This document shows, in pieces, positions 9,074 to 17,848 of a stretch of DNA of 64,000 nucleotides (positions within the stretch are counted from its first letter, which is position 1; each line of letters starts with the position of its first letter). The stretch comes from Methanomassiliicoccales archaeon (lineage in GTDB: Archaea > Thermoplasmatota > Thermoplasmata > Methanomassiliicoccales > UBA472). The stretch lies in assembly GCA_013415865.1 (NCBI GenBank), contig CP058896.1:1531957-1595956 (forward strand), in the 5' to 3' direction. The position numbers were made by a program, and so were the translations under genes. The notes beneath the pieces were generated by a model. It ran no database searches. It was not told where the DNA came from and worked only from the letters and a program-made list of their open reading frames with translations.

Positions 9074-9778
9074 TCACCTCTTGCCCTTCTTTTTCTTCTG
9101 CGGCGAGAGACGTCCTACCTTACGTCCAGGCGGTGCGTTCCTCGAAACAGTGCTTGGTTTTCCCACGTGCGGGTGACCCCCACCTCCATGCGGGTGGTCG
9201 ACAGGGTTCATCGCTATGCCCTTGACCTTGAAATAGGCCTTGCTCCGGCTGCGGTACGCATGGAACTTGTTGCCAGCCTTTCCGAATGGCTTTTCTCCAT
9301 GACCTCCGCCCGCAACGATCCCGACGACCGCACGGCAGCGGGGATCGAACGACTTGAATGCGCCAGAAGGCATCATCATGACGACCTTCTCCCCCTTTGT
9401 CACTACCGTGGCCGAGCTGCCTGCTGCCTTCACATACTTGCCCCCGTCTCCCGGGCGACCCTCTATGTTGAACACAAGGGTACCTTCAGGGATCGCGGAA
9501 AGCGGCATCACATTGCCGGCCTTCACTGCGCCAGACCCATCAACGGAGACTTCTTGGCCGACCATGACCCCTTCCGCCGCCAGCATGACAACGGTCTCAC
9601 CAGAAAAGTCGACCTTCGCCACTGGGCAGAGCCTGCCCGGAGCATGAAGTATGTCCACAACCTTTCCCCCCTTCAGGGTTTCGAGGGGGAGCTTCACATC
9701 ACCAACATGTCTATGGCTCGGTGAACGGTACTGCATGCCGCCACGGCCGCGCCTCTGCTGTCTTAGATTTTTGCCCAT
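9074..9778 (-). CDS. rpl2: Ribosomal protein L2 (uL2)
   Basis: 234 residues. Core peptidyl-transferase-centre protein with the invariant NPVDHPHGGGGHPHVGKP region and its critical His. The N-terminus GKNLRQQRRGRGG is archaeal. The Lys-rich tail SPQKKKKGKR ends in TGA. Standard position after L23. Confidence 0.96.
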   Translation of the reverse strand: MGKNLRQQRRGRGGMQYRSPSHRHVGDVKLPLETLKGGKVVDILHAPGRLCPVAKVDFSGETVVMLAAEGVMVGQEVSVDGSGAVKAGNVMPLSAIPEGTLVFNIEGRPGDGGKYVKAAGSSATVVTKGEKVVMMMPSGAFKSFDPRCRAVVGIVAGGGHGEKPFGKAGNKFHAYRSRSKAYFKVKGIAMNPVDHPHGGGGHPHVGKPSTVSRNAPPGRKVGRLSPQKKKKGKR

Positions 9779-9788
9779 GTCACTCCCC

Positions 9789-10067
9789 TCAGAACACTCC
9801 TATCCTCATGCCGATGTCCTCGGCCGAGTAGCCTTCAGCCAATTTGACGATGGCATGCTTACCGTCCTTGGAGGTCTTGGTCCACACCTTTGATACTTTG
9901 ACCTGGAACCTCTCCTCGAAGGCCTTCTTGATATCCGCCTTCGTGGCCTTCCTGTCGACTATGAACTCCAGCTTGTTGCCGTCCTTGTAATCCTGAGAGG
10001 CCGTGCCGGTCATGTAGTTCATGGTCTTCTCGGTCACGAACGGATGCAAGAGAACGTCTTTCGCCAT
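9789..10067 (-). CDS. rpl23: Ribosomal protein L23 (uL23)
   Basis: 92 residues from ATG 10065-10067 (MAKDVLLHPFVTEKTM). Two in-frame GTG codons upstream (10073 and 10076) are possible; the one at 10073 would overlap the L4 stop as GTGA. Homologues usually begin close to the conserved LHPFVTEK, so the ATG is preferred. It binds at the tunnel exit. Confidence 0.92.
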   Translation of the reverse strand: MAKDVLLHPFVTEKTMNYMTGTASQDYKDGNKLEFIVDRKATKADIKKAFEERFQVKVSKVWTKTSKDGKHAIVKLAEGYSAEDIGMRIGVF

Positions 10068-10069
10068 TC

Positions 10070-10846
10070 TCACCACTCTCCAATCTTCTTGATGGCCGAT
10101 TCTGAGAACACGGTCAACCTACCAGGGTTGCCACCTGGTGCTAGCATTCCAGCGTTCAATTTATCGGCATAGGCCACCTCGACGCCCGGTAGGTTGTTCG
10201 CACCGGTGAATAGGTCGGCCTTCTCGTTCGATACGACTATCAGAAGCGCTCGGGGCGAACGGAACCTGCGGGACCTCATCTTCCCACGGCCCGCGCGGAC
10301 CTTCTTGCCTTCCTTGGCCCTTTCGACGTCCGCATCGATGCCAATGCTTCTCAATACGTCGTAGACCTCCGAGGTCGTCTTGAGGGATTCGATCTTGTCC
10401 TCTACCACGACGGGCAGCGTGACCTCGTCTTCGAAGTGGTGACCTCTGGCCTTGACAACCGCATTGTTCGCGACCGCGGCCAATGCAGACAGCTTCGCGA
10501 GCGCCCTCTCCTTCTTGTTGACCTTTTTCGAGTAGTCCTTCTCAGGCTTTGGTGGCAGCGCCCTGCGCCCTCCCACATTGTTCGGGGACTCAGCAGCCTT
10601 TGCTCCCTGCGCCAGCCTCTGGACCCTGGCCACACCTCGTCCCTTTCCCCAGGTCGAGACGCTGTGACGGGTGCCCGCCCCTTCGCTCGGTCCATAAGGT
10701 TGCCTGCGGTTCGCCTCCTCTGCAACAACAGCACGATGGATCACATCGGGGCGGAACTCAGTGCTGAAGACGGACGGTAGCTCCATCGTCCTCACGACGT
10801 CCCCTTCTAATGAGTAGACGTTGACCTTACCATTATTCTCTGTCAT
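10070..10846 (-). CDS. rpl4: Ribosomal protein L4 (uL4)
   Basis: 258 residues, archaeal/eukaryotic L4 (L1e) type: PSVFSTEFRPDVIHRAV, the internal loop RHSVSTWGKGRGVARV, and APGGNPGRLTVFSESAIKKI (in part) at the end. It follows L3 by three bases. L4 represses the S10 operon in some bacteria; nothing here shows that directly. Confidence 0.95.
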   Translation of the reverse strand: MTENNGKVNVYSLEGDVVRTMELPSVFSTEFRPDVIHRAVVAEEANRRQPYGPSEGAGTRHSVSTWGKGRGVARVQRLAQGAKAAESPNNVGGRRALPPKPEKDYSKKVNKKERALAKLSALAAVANNAVVKARGHHFEDEVTLPVVVEDKIESLKTTSEVYDVLRSIGIDADVERAKEGKKVRAGRGKMRSRRFRSPRALLIVVSNEKADLFTGANNLPGVEVAYADKLNAGMLAPGGNPGRLTVFSESAIKKIGEW

Positions 10847-10849
10847 TTA

Positions 10850-11851
10850 TTACGCCCCCTGCTTGGATTCGATGGAAACGTACACCAGGTTCGGCGCTTC
10901 CTTTAGATCGGCGCCGTACTTCCTGATCGGGTCCCTGAGGCGCACGAGGCGCTTGTTCGGTCCCGGCACGGAGCCATGGATAAGTACGTATGAGTTCCTG
11001 ACATCGCCGTAATGCAGGAATCCGCCCTTCGGGTTCACCTCTTCTCCCTTTTCCCCGACCTTGATGATGCGTTTGTTGACCTCGGTCCTCTGGTGGTACC
11101 CCATCTGACCGGATTGCGGGGCGGTGCTCCTGACATACCCTGGCCTCTTCGGGCCCAAGGTACCGACCATACGGCGGTGCTTGCTGTTCTTATGGGACAG
11201 GAGCTTCAGTCCCCAGCGCTTGACCGCTCCTTGGAACCCCTTCCCCTTGGTGACGGCGGACACATCGATAAGAGAGCCCTCTTTGGCAAAGTCGTTGAAG
11301 GTGATCTCCTTGCCCAGGATGCCCTTTGCATACTCCATCCTCTTGTCCATCGTGCCGCCACCGATCCTGAGCTCCATAAGCTCAGGTACCTTTTTCGGCA
11401 CTCCGTTGACCATCTTCGGCTGGGTATACGCAAGTATGCGGATGTCCTCGATGTCCAATCCTTTGATCTTTTCCCAGGCCTTGTCCTGTTCATAGTTCTT
11501 CGGGATCGGAAGCCTACGGGACAGCATCTCATCCAGCCCGGTCGCCCAGACCTCTCCTGCCGTCTTAAGGCCATAACGGGTGGCCTCGTAGAGCCTGATG
11601 GCAGCGACCTTCATCGGCGGAACCTCCACCACGGTCACCGGTATACGGATCTCCTGTCCGGCCGTCGTGCTCTGCTTTCTATAGTCTACCATCAATGCAT
11701 GGGTCATCCCGGCCTTGTAACCGGCAAACCCTTGGACCTTAGGGCCTTCGCTGATCTCGGGCCAATGGTCCACCTTCGGTGTCTGTCTTGAAGCTCTCTT
11801 TCTTGGCGAATAGGCCATAGAGCCTTGCTTTGGACGTCTCTTGTTTGGCAT
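10850..11851 (-). CDS. rpl3: Ribosomal protein L3 (uL3), first gene of the operon
   Basis: 333 residues, normal archaeal length. Recognised by GFAGYKAGMTHALM near the N-terminus, KGKGFQGAVKRWG, and KNSKHRRMVGTLGPKRPGYV (in part) with PQSGQMGYHQRTEVNK. The ATG at 11849-11851 is preceded by GAGGGGG four bases upstream. That binding site lies in a potentially foldable leader. Stop is TAA. Confidence 0.96.
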   Translation of the reverse strand: MPNKRRPKQGSMAYSPRKRASRQTPKVDHWPEISEGPKVQGFAGYKAGMTHALMVDYRKQSTTAGQEIRIPVTVVEVPPMKVAAIRLYEATRYGLKTAGEVWATGLDEMLSRRLPIPKNYEQDKAWEKIKGLDIEDIRILAYTQPKMVNGVPKKVPELMELRIGGGTMDKRMEYAKGILGKEITFNDFAKEGSLIDVSAVTKGKGFQGAVKRWGLKLLSHKNSKHRRMVGTLGPKRPGYVRSTAPQSGQMGYHQRTEVNKRIIKVGEKGEEVNPKGGFLHYGDVRNSYVLIHGSVPGPNKRLVRLRDPIRKYGADLKEAPNLVYVSIESKQGA

Positions 11852-12067
11852 ATATCCCCCTCTCGCTTCGTGTGAGAGAGTACACTCTCTGGTTGCTAAC
11901 GCTATGTCTCAAGAGTGTTGAGATCTGCACCTTCGACCGTGACTCTGTTGTCGCCATCCAGAATGTTGTTGGATAGCGGTTGAGGGATGTTTGCACATTG
12001 CCCAAGGAGTCTGGTCGAACGTCCTCAATGCGTTGAGCGCACTCCCATAAAAGTAGTTATATAAATA
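11852..12067 (-). promoter_or_regulatory. Promoter and leader of the L3 ribosomal operon
   Basis: A strong TATA element (TATTTATATAA on the minus strand, 12057-12067) predicts transcription from about 12030, giving a leader of roughly 180 bases. Near L3 the leader carries GAGAG, CTCTC and GAGAG in series (11860-11889). The CTCTC can pair with either GAGAG, one of which abuts the GGGGG ribosome binding site. A further short hairpin, CTCAA-TGCG-TTGAG, lies near 12025-12038. No gene is seen between L3 and 12142. Confidence 0.55.
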
Positions 12068-12142
12068 CTATCCGTTATTCCAAGGGTATTTGGCATTGAC
12101 AGAAGTGTGCTTTGAATAACGCAAGCTGGCAGATACAACAAT

Positions 12143-12463
12143 TCAAAGCTTACCTTCTTTGGCCTTTTTCTGGGCCCTCTTCGCCCTTTCCTTTGCAGTG
12201 TAACCCGTGGCCTTTTCAAGAAAGATGTTATACCTCTTGATCGTCTCTGCCCCGACCTCTGGTGTCACATCTTTCTTCATCTGAGTGGAAACAAACAGCG
12301 ACGACTTGCTGAGCAGCTTGGTCTCCAGTCTTCCTAGGGCGCCAAAAGAGGACACAACGAGGTCCCCTTCGACCATGGCATTACCGAAGACCTCCTTGAC
12401 GATGTTCATGAGCCCGTCGCCCTCCAATGAAGAGGAAAGTCCTTTTTTTATGTCGTAGTCCAT
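12143..12463 (-). CDS. Small conserved archaeal protein, DUF5611-like
   Basis: 106 residues, soluble, with a very basic C-terminal tail (TAKERAKRAQKKAKEGKL). The order MDYDIKKGLSSSLEGDGLMNI then a hydrophobic sheet (VVSSFGALGRLETKLL) resembles the DUF5611 family of methanogens and relatives, but I recognise this only weakly. No catalytic motif. It lies 20 bases downstream of the RaSEA-like gene on the same strand, so they probably share a transcript. Function unknown. Confidence 0.5.
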   Translation of the reverse strand: MDYDIKKGLSSSLEGDGLMNIVKEVFGNAMVEGDLVVSSFGALGRLETKLLSKSSLFVSTQMKKDVTPEVGAETIKRYNIFLEKATGYTAKERAKRAQKKAKEGKL

Positions 12464-12483
12464 TTTTTATCACCATAAACCGC

Positions 12484-13485
12484 TCAAAGCTCTGGCCCAT
12501 CTTCTATATGTTTTGATATGTCCACAGATGTCCTCATCGCACCCTGGAGGTGTACCTCTGCAGACCACTTAGCCTTACACGGGCATTCCAGGCCGTTCAG
12601 GTCTTCCAGGTGCTGGGAGAAGGAGAATCTCTCGATGGCATCAAGAATCTTTCTATCACAGATGCCGCAATTGTGCACGCCTCTCGGGGTCCCCCCGCCG
12701 GAAGGGGCCGACATGATCCTCACGTCCGTCATGGAACGGCATCTCTTCAGCACCTCGACAAGGGACCAGAGCCATGGCGGTCTGAGGTCCCCCCGTCTCC
12801 AGACCTCCTCCACTGGTGTCCCTGCCTGGATGTTGAGAGGGTTGATCGAGATCGAATCAGAATATGGTGCCGCGAACTCCACAGAGCATATGACGTCGTT
12901 CATAGCCTGCTTTTCTGTCAGGAACGGAGGTTTCAGGATGAGATAGGTCCTCACAGGAACACAATTGATCTTCAACAGACCGGCCGCCCTTTGGTAATCT
13001 TCCTTCGTGAACCCCTTCTTTATGCACCTTGCCCGTACCTTGTCGTCACAGGTCTCCAGGCCCAATGCCACATAACACCTGTCCTTTGGTATGCTGGCCA
13101 ATGTTTTCTCTGTGACGAACTCGGGCCTGGTCTCGAACAGGATGCGCTCAGTCCCGGCGAAGGTAATGAATAGAAGATCCCTCACCTCAGGAGGGAACTC
13201 GTTGTCATCTAGGAAGCTTCCAGAGGTATATACCTTGACCATCTCCTCTCCTTCGTACCTCTTTGAAGCTTTTTCGATCTGTGATATCAGGTCCTCCTTT
13301 GTTATATCATCGAGGCTCTCAACATTATATCCGCACATGGTGCAACCGCCCTTTCGGGCCCACCAGCACCCCCGGGTCCTGAAGATGATGACCATCGCCC
13401 TGACCTTCTTATCACCTATCATGTCATATTCTTTCCATATCGTGACAGGGCTGGTCCTGTCCAGGTCTTGTCGCTCCGCTCTCAT
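12484..13485 (-). CDS. Archaeosine biosynthesis radical SAM protein RaSEA (TIGR01210 family)
   Basis: 333 residues. RaSEA works with ArcS to convert preQ0-derived intermediates at tRNA position 15 to archaeosine. An iron-sulfur motif is seen at C40-x7-C48-x2-C51 (RGCWWARKGGCTMC). A TIM-barrel-like body follows (VYTSGSFLDDNEFPPEV, FETRPEFVTEKTL, ALGLETCDDKVR), and then C-terminal cysteines (HNCGICDRK, LECPCKAKW). The partner ArcTGT is at 59017-60984; ArcS is not in the window. Next to the DUF5611-like gene. Confidence 0.82.
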   Translation of the reverse strand: MRAERQDLDRTSPVTIWKEYDMIGDKKVRAMVIIFRTRGCWWARKGGCTMCGYNVESLDDITKEDLISQIEKASKRYEGEEMVKVYTSGSFLDDNEFPPEVRDLLFITFAGTERILFETRPEFVTEKTLASIPKDRCYVALGLETCDDKVRARCIKKGFTKEDYQRAAGLLKINCVPVRTYLILKPPFLTEKQAMNDVICSVEFAAPYSDSISINPLNIQAGTPVEEVWRRGDLRPPWLWSLVEVLKRCRSMTDVRIMSAPSGGGTPRGVHNCGICDRKILDAIERFSFSQHLEDLNGLECPCKAKWSAEVHLQGAMRTSVDISKHIEDGPEL

Positions 13486-13576
13486 CCTAGACCTCTCAAA
13501 TTGTCAATGGTCATCAACGATGGTTCTATAAAAATACCTGTAGTAATGGTTCGGAGCATCTCCTATCCAAGGAACA

Positions 13577-13610
13577 GTTTATATTCAGGCTATAGAATCC
13601 GCTGGCGAGG
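13577..13610 (+). promoter_or_regulatory. Promoter and ribosome binding site fixing a TTG start
   Basis: TTTATATT at about 13578-13586 is placed to start transcription near 13605. GAGG at 13607-13610 stands eight bases before the TTG at 13619. Together they support the unusual TTG start of the flavoprotein gene. Confidence 0.5.
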
Positions 13611-13618
13611 TAGCCGAA

Positions 13619-14977
13619 TTGGCCCGCAGGATCATTGTTGTCGGTTCAGGTGCCGCTGGGATGACCGCCGCATCGACGGCCCGCTCAGTCTCGAGAGATG
13701 CCATCATCGATGTTTTCACGGAGGACCGGTACATAGCCTATTCGCCTTGCGCCATCCCTTTCGTGATCGAGGGAAAAATAAAAGATTTCGGATCGATCGT
13801 GATGCACACACCAGAATGGTATGAGAAGGAACGTGCGATCAAGGTCCACACATCGACCAAGGTGACCTCCGTCGACGTTGATGCCAGGAAATTGACGACA
13901 TCTAAGGGAGAGGCTTATCAGTTCGACTCTTTGGTCCTTGCCACTGGAGGTACTGTGCTTTTTCCGCCCGTGGAGGGTACGAAGCTTCCTGGCGTTTTCC
14001 CGGTAAGATGGATCAGCGATGGCCAGGCGATCCTTGATGCGCTCCCTGGGTCGAGCGACGTCGTCGTCGTTGGTGCTGGCGTCATCGGTCTAGAGATGGC
14101 AGTGGCCTTACGGCACAGGGGCAAGAACGTCACCGTGGTGGAGATGTTCGATCAGGTCGTCCCGAGGATCATCGATCAGGACATGGCCAAAGAGGTCCAG
14201 TCTCATTGCGAGTCGTTGGGAATAAGGTTCATGTTGGGCACACCTCTTGGATCGATCTCAGGAAATGGGAAGGTCGAGAAGGTCATTGTCAGTGGGAGGG
14301 AGATCCCATGTGACATGGTCATCATGGCCACAGGGGTCAGGGCCAATCTTGAACTACCGAACATGATCGGTCTGGACATAGGAGCTTTGGGTGCGGTCCG
14401 TGTCAGCCCGACATTGCAGCCCTACAGGAAGGGGAGGTTGTTGAAGGATGTCTATCTTGCAGGCGACGTCGTCATGTGCGAGTCCTCGGTGGCACCAGGC
14501 CCGACGATGAGCCAGTTAGGTTCCTCGGCGTTAAGGCAAGGTCGCGTTGCAGGGATCAACGCCGCAGGCGGGTATGCAACACATCCAGGTGTATCGAGCC
14601 CGTTCATAAGTCTCATAGGCGAAATCCAAATAGGAGGAGCAGGGCTATCAAAGGGACTGGCCGATTATTATGGCATAAGGACGGTCGAGGGAAAGGCCTC
14701 CGGCCTGACAAGGGCCAGATATTACCCAGGAGGGAAGCCTTTGACCGTCAAGGTCCTGGCCGACGTCTCTACCCACAGGTTGGTAGGGGCCCAGGTCATC
14801 GCGGGAGAAGAAGTCAATGGAAGGATCAATTGGCTCTCCGCGGTCATCAACAAGCGTACGACCGTCGAGGAGTTCCTCAACGAGATGGAGAACGCCTACT
14901 GCCCTCCGACCTCGATGGTCCGCGATACGGTGTTCGACGCCATCGAGGACGTGGCGCGCAAGCTAGTCCCCCAATAA
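13619..14977 (+). CDS. CoA-disulfide reductase / NADH oxidase-type flavoprotein
   Basis: 452 residues from TTG. Pyridine-nucleotide-disulfide oxidoreductase fold: FAD motif IIVVGSGAAGMTAAS at the N-terminus, a single redox cysteine C44 in SPCAIPF (the CoADR/NADH-oxidase subgroup), NAD motif VVVVGAGVIGLEMAVAL near 148-164, and a dimerisation domain at the end. Members reduce CoA disulfide, polysulfide or oxygen with NAD(P)H; which one cannot be told here. The aldehyde dehydrogenase follows after 45 bases on the same strand, so they may share a transcript. Confidence 0.8.
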   Translation: MARRIIVVGSGAAGMTAASTARSVSRDAIIDVFTEDRYIAYSPCAIPFVIEGKIKDFGSIVMHTPEWYEKERAIKVHTSTKVTSVDVDARKLTTSKGEAYQFDSLVLATGGTVLFPPVEGTKLPGVFPVRWISDGQAILDALPGSSDVVVVGAGVIGLEMAVALRHRGKNVTVVEMFDQVVPRIIDQDMAKEVQSHCESLGIRFMLGTPLGSISGNGKVEKVIVSGREIPCDMVIMATGVRANLELPNMIGLDIGALGAVRVSPTLQPYRKGRLLKDVYLAGDVVMCESSVAPGPTMSQLGSSALRQGRVAGINAAGGYATHPGVSSPFISLIGEIQIGGAGLSKGLADYYGIRTVEGKASGLTRARYYPGGKPLTVKVLADVSTHRLVGAQVIAGEEVNGRINWLSAVINKRTTVEEFLNEMENAYCPPTSMVRDTVFDAIEDVARKLVPQ

Positions 14978-15022
14978 GGTCCGTCGGCAGGATTCAATTA
15001 TCATGATGCGATTCACGATGCC

Positions 15023-16621
15023 GTGACCGGTACAATGGATGATAGGAAGGAGAGGGTAAACGGTAAGATCAGGGTAACGAACCCTGCGACCCTTGAGAAG
15101 TTCGCCGAGGTCGAATGCACGCCGCCTGAGAGCGTGGCCGATATCGTCAAGGAGGCGAGAGAGGCACAAAAGGCCTGGATGGAGCTTACTGTCCACGAAA
15201 GAAGGAGGGTCCTCGTCCAGGTCCAGGAATCAGTCCTCGAAAGGAAGGAGGAGATTGTCCGTACCATCAACGGCGAGACAGGGAAGCCACGATTGGAGGC
15301 CATAGCAACCGATATAATGGCCGGGCTCAGCGTCGGGGATTATTGCGTCGACGTCATGGAATCCAAATTCAAGGAAAGTAAAGTGGACTATGGCCGACTA
15401 GGTACGACCTTCAGGCTCCTCGGGAGGCGTTCATACATCTCCCCTAGGCCACTGGGGGTCATAGGAATAATCGCTCCTTGGAACTATCCGTTCGGTATTC
15501 CCTATTCCCAGGCGATCATGGCGGTCGCGGCAGGTAACGCGGTGGTAATGAAACCCTCGAGCTACACACCCATGACAGCCCTCCTCGTAAAAGAGATCTT
15601 CGAGTCTGCTGGAGCCCCCAGAGGCCTTATTAATATAATATGCGGCCCTGGGTCGACCGTGGGGGAGGCATTGGTCACCTCTGGTGTTGATCGGATCATA
15701 TTCACAGGCAGCACGGAAACGGGGAGGGAGGTCATGGCCACCGCCTCGATGACATTGACCCCGGTGACCCTGGAGCTTGGAGGAAAGGACCCTATGGTGG
15801 TCCTGCCTGATGCAGACCTCGAAAGAGCGGTCCGGGGTGCCGTATGGGGCTCCTTCGTTAACGCAGGGCAGACGTGTGCCTGCGTCAAGCGCATATATGT
15901 GCACGATAGCGTGGTCCAGAGGTTCACCTCCATGATGGTCGAGAGGGTCAGGAGGCTCAAGATAGGGGATGGCCTTGATGACCCTGATGTCTCGATAGGG
16001 CCGCTCATCTCAGCACAGGCGGTCGAGGAGATGGAGAGGGTCGTCGCGAGGGCGCTCGAGGAAGGTGCCGAGCTGTTGACCGGGGGAAAAAGGCCACATG
16101 GGCTGAAGGGGCATTTTTTCGAACCTACCATCTTTGGGAGCGTCTCTCAAGAGATGGAGATCTGCAGAAAGGAGATATTCGGGCCGATAGTTGTAATATT
16201 ATCCTTTAAGGACGAAGAGGAAGCGATCAACAAGGCATGGGACAATCCCATGGCGCTCACGGCGTCGGTCTGGACCTCCGACCTTTCAAAGGGAAAGGAC
16301 CTGGCCAAGAGGATGCCAGGAGGAACGGTCATGGTAAATAATTCTGTCTATACGTACGGTCTCGGGGCGACGCCCTGGGGAGGAAGTAAGGACAGCGGGT
16401 TCGGGAGAACGCACGGCGATCTTGGTTTCCAAGAGCTAATGGAACATCAGCACATCCACATCGACGATGGAAGGTATCCACAGGACCTCTGGTGGTCGCC
16501 ATATGATAAAGAGCGCCTGGAAGGGATCGATAAAATGCTGGACGGGCTGTTCGAAGGAAGGTCCGCTCGACCGGTCATCAGATTGGCCGGCCTTCTGAAG
16601 CTCATGAAGAGACGGGACTGA
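15023..16621 (+). CDS. NAD(P)-dependent aldehyde dehydrogenase
   Basis: 532 residues from a GTG; an in-frame ATG four codons later (15035) is an alternative. Class ALDH: cofactor segment APWNYPFGIP, FTGSTETGREV near 227, general base E261 (LELGGKDP) and catalytic Cys in GQTCACVKR (C295/C297). It oxidises aldehydes to acids, possibly succinate semialdehyde-like substrates; the substrate is not readable. The stop abuts the convergent geranylgeranyl reductase stop. Confidence 0.88.
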   Translation: MTGTMDDRKERVNGKIRVTNPATLEKFAEVECTPPESVADIVKEAREAQKAWMELTVHERRRVLVQVQESVLERKEEIVRTINGETGKPRLEAIATDIMAGLSVGDYCVDVMESKFKESKVDYGRLGTTFRLLGRRSYISPRPLGVIGIIAPWNYPFGIPYSQAIMAVAAGNAVVMKPSSYTPMTALLVKEIFESAGAPRGLINIICGPGSTVGEALVTSGVDRIIFTGSTETGREVMATASMTLTPVTLELGGKDPMVVLPDADLERAVRGAVWGSFVNAGQTCACVKRIYVHDSVVQRFTSMMVERVRRLKIGDGLDDPDVSIGPLISAQAVEEMERVVARALEEGAELLTGGKRPHGLKGHFFEPTIFGSVSQEMEICRKEIFGPIVVILSFKDEEEAINKAWDNPMALTASVWTSDLSKGKDLAKRMPGGTVMVNNSVYTYGLGATPWGGSKDSGFGRTHGDLGFQELMEHQHIHIDDGRYPQDLWWSPYDKERLEGIDKMLDGLFEGRSARPVIRLAGLLKLMKRRD

Positions 16622-17848
16622 TCATATCGCCCTTTTGATCTTTATCGGCCTTCCAGACGATCCGATCCTCTCACGTGCCAAGGTCAACATCTCCTCCTCG
16701 TCCGGGACAGATGAGAGGAGGACCATATCATCCTCATTTACGAGCTCGTTCATAATAAGGCCCGAGATAAGAGATCTCTGTACCTCGGTAAGCTCGGGGA
16801 GAGACCAGATCACCACCAGGGCATCCCTGAGGTCCGTACCGAGCTCCATCTCCGCCTGGACCGCCCTACGCACCTCAATGTCATAATCAGCGAGATCATA
16901 GTTGGCATCCAAAATTTTTTTGGCCGCACATCTTCCGGCGACAGAGCCACAGATGTAGGATGGGATGATCCCCTCACCGACGAATGCCAATGTCTGGCCT
17001 GCTGCATCACCTGCATAAAGCACATTGCCCTTGAAGGGGCCTCCTTTGAATCCTGGGACCGGAGCATCCCCAGCCTTGACCTCGAGGACCTTGTCAGGGT
17101 CAAAATATTGCGAGACGATCGGATGATCATTGATCCAGTCAGAGAGAAAATCCCTTCGGGAGGCGGACCTTCCCACAAGGCCCAGCCCGACGTTGGCCCT
17201 GTAAGGTCCCTTGGGGATGATCCATCCATATCCAAGACCTATCTCTGGCTCGATGAATATCTGCATACAGGGAGGCAGTTTCCTCTTTGAGACCATCTCG
17301 AACTCGATACCTTTGGCCAGACCATCACCCTCGAACCCCTCGACACCTTGGACCTTGGCAACGGTCGAATGAACGCCATCAGCAGCTATGACCACCTTCG
17401 GTCTGATTGATACATCCTTCCCCCGATGTCTCACCAAAGCGCTGATCAGATCGTCACCATCGAGCTCTGCCGATATCAACCTGCAGTCCGCCTGTACAGA
17501 GGCCCCTGCGCGTGCCGCCTCCATTGCCAGGTACTTATCGAAGACCTTCCTCTCTACCGTCATGCTTTCCCAATATGGGGAGGCATTGTCGATGGTCCAG
17601 CTCCGAGATATCACGAACCTTGTGAAACCCTGCCTTGCACAGACCAGGGAACGAGGTATCTTTAGGTCGGACATCTTCAGCAGAGAAAGCCCTACGACCT
17701 CGCCGCACTGTACTGGTGTGCCTATCTCCTTCTTCCTGTCGATGACCAGGGTCCTTGCCCCCCTCTCTGCCGATGCTTTGCCTGCGGACGACCCTGCTGG
17801 TCCGGCCCCGACAACCAGCACATCGCAGCCCAATATGTCACCAGCCAT
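16622..17848 (-). CDS. Geranylgeranyl reductase-family flavoprotein (archaeal lipid saturation)
   Basis: 408 residues. N-terminal FAD motif DVLVVGAGPAGSSAGKASAE, then GTPVQCGEVVG, the substrate-pocket signature of digeranylgeranylglycerophospholipid reductases. Later motifs are the aromatic GLGYGWIIPKG and a second FAD motif NVLYAGDAAGQTLAFVGEG. The family saturates the isoprenoid chains of archaeal membrane lipids. Its start overlaps a paralogue by 11 bases, so the pair is an operon. Confidence 0.84.
   Translation of the reverse strand: MAGDILGCDVLVVGAGPAGSSAGKASAERGARTLVIDRKKEIGTPVQCGEVVGLSLLKMSDLKIPRSLVCARQGFTRFVISRSWTIDNASPYWESMTVERKVFDKYLAMEAARAGASVQADCRLISAELDGDDLISALVRHRGKDVSIRPKVVIAADGVHSTVAKVQGVEGFEGDGLAKGIEFEMVSKRKLPPCMQIFIEPEIGLGYGWIIPKGPYRANVGLGLVGRSASRRDFLSDWINDHPIVSQYFDPDKVLEVKAGDAPVPGFKGGPFKGNVLYAGDAAGQTLAFVGEGIIPSYICGSVAGRCAAKKILDANYDLADYDIEVRRAVQAEMELGTDLRDALVVIWSLPELTEVQRSLISGLIMNELVNEDDMVLLSSVPDEEEMLTLARERIGSSGRPIKIKRAI

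Noticed and set aside
11739-12005. 88-codon minus-strand frame across the L3 start and leader
   Set aside because: It overlaps the L3 coding start in another frame and runs through the promoter-proximal leader; no ribosome binding site or protein-like pattern.
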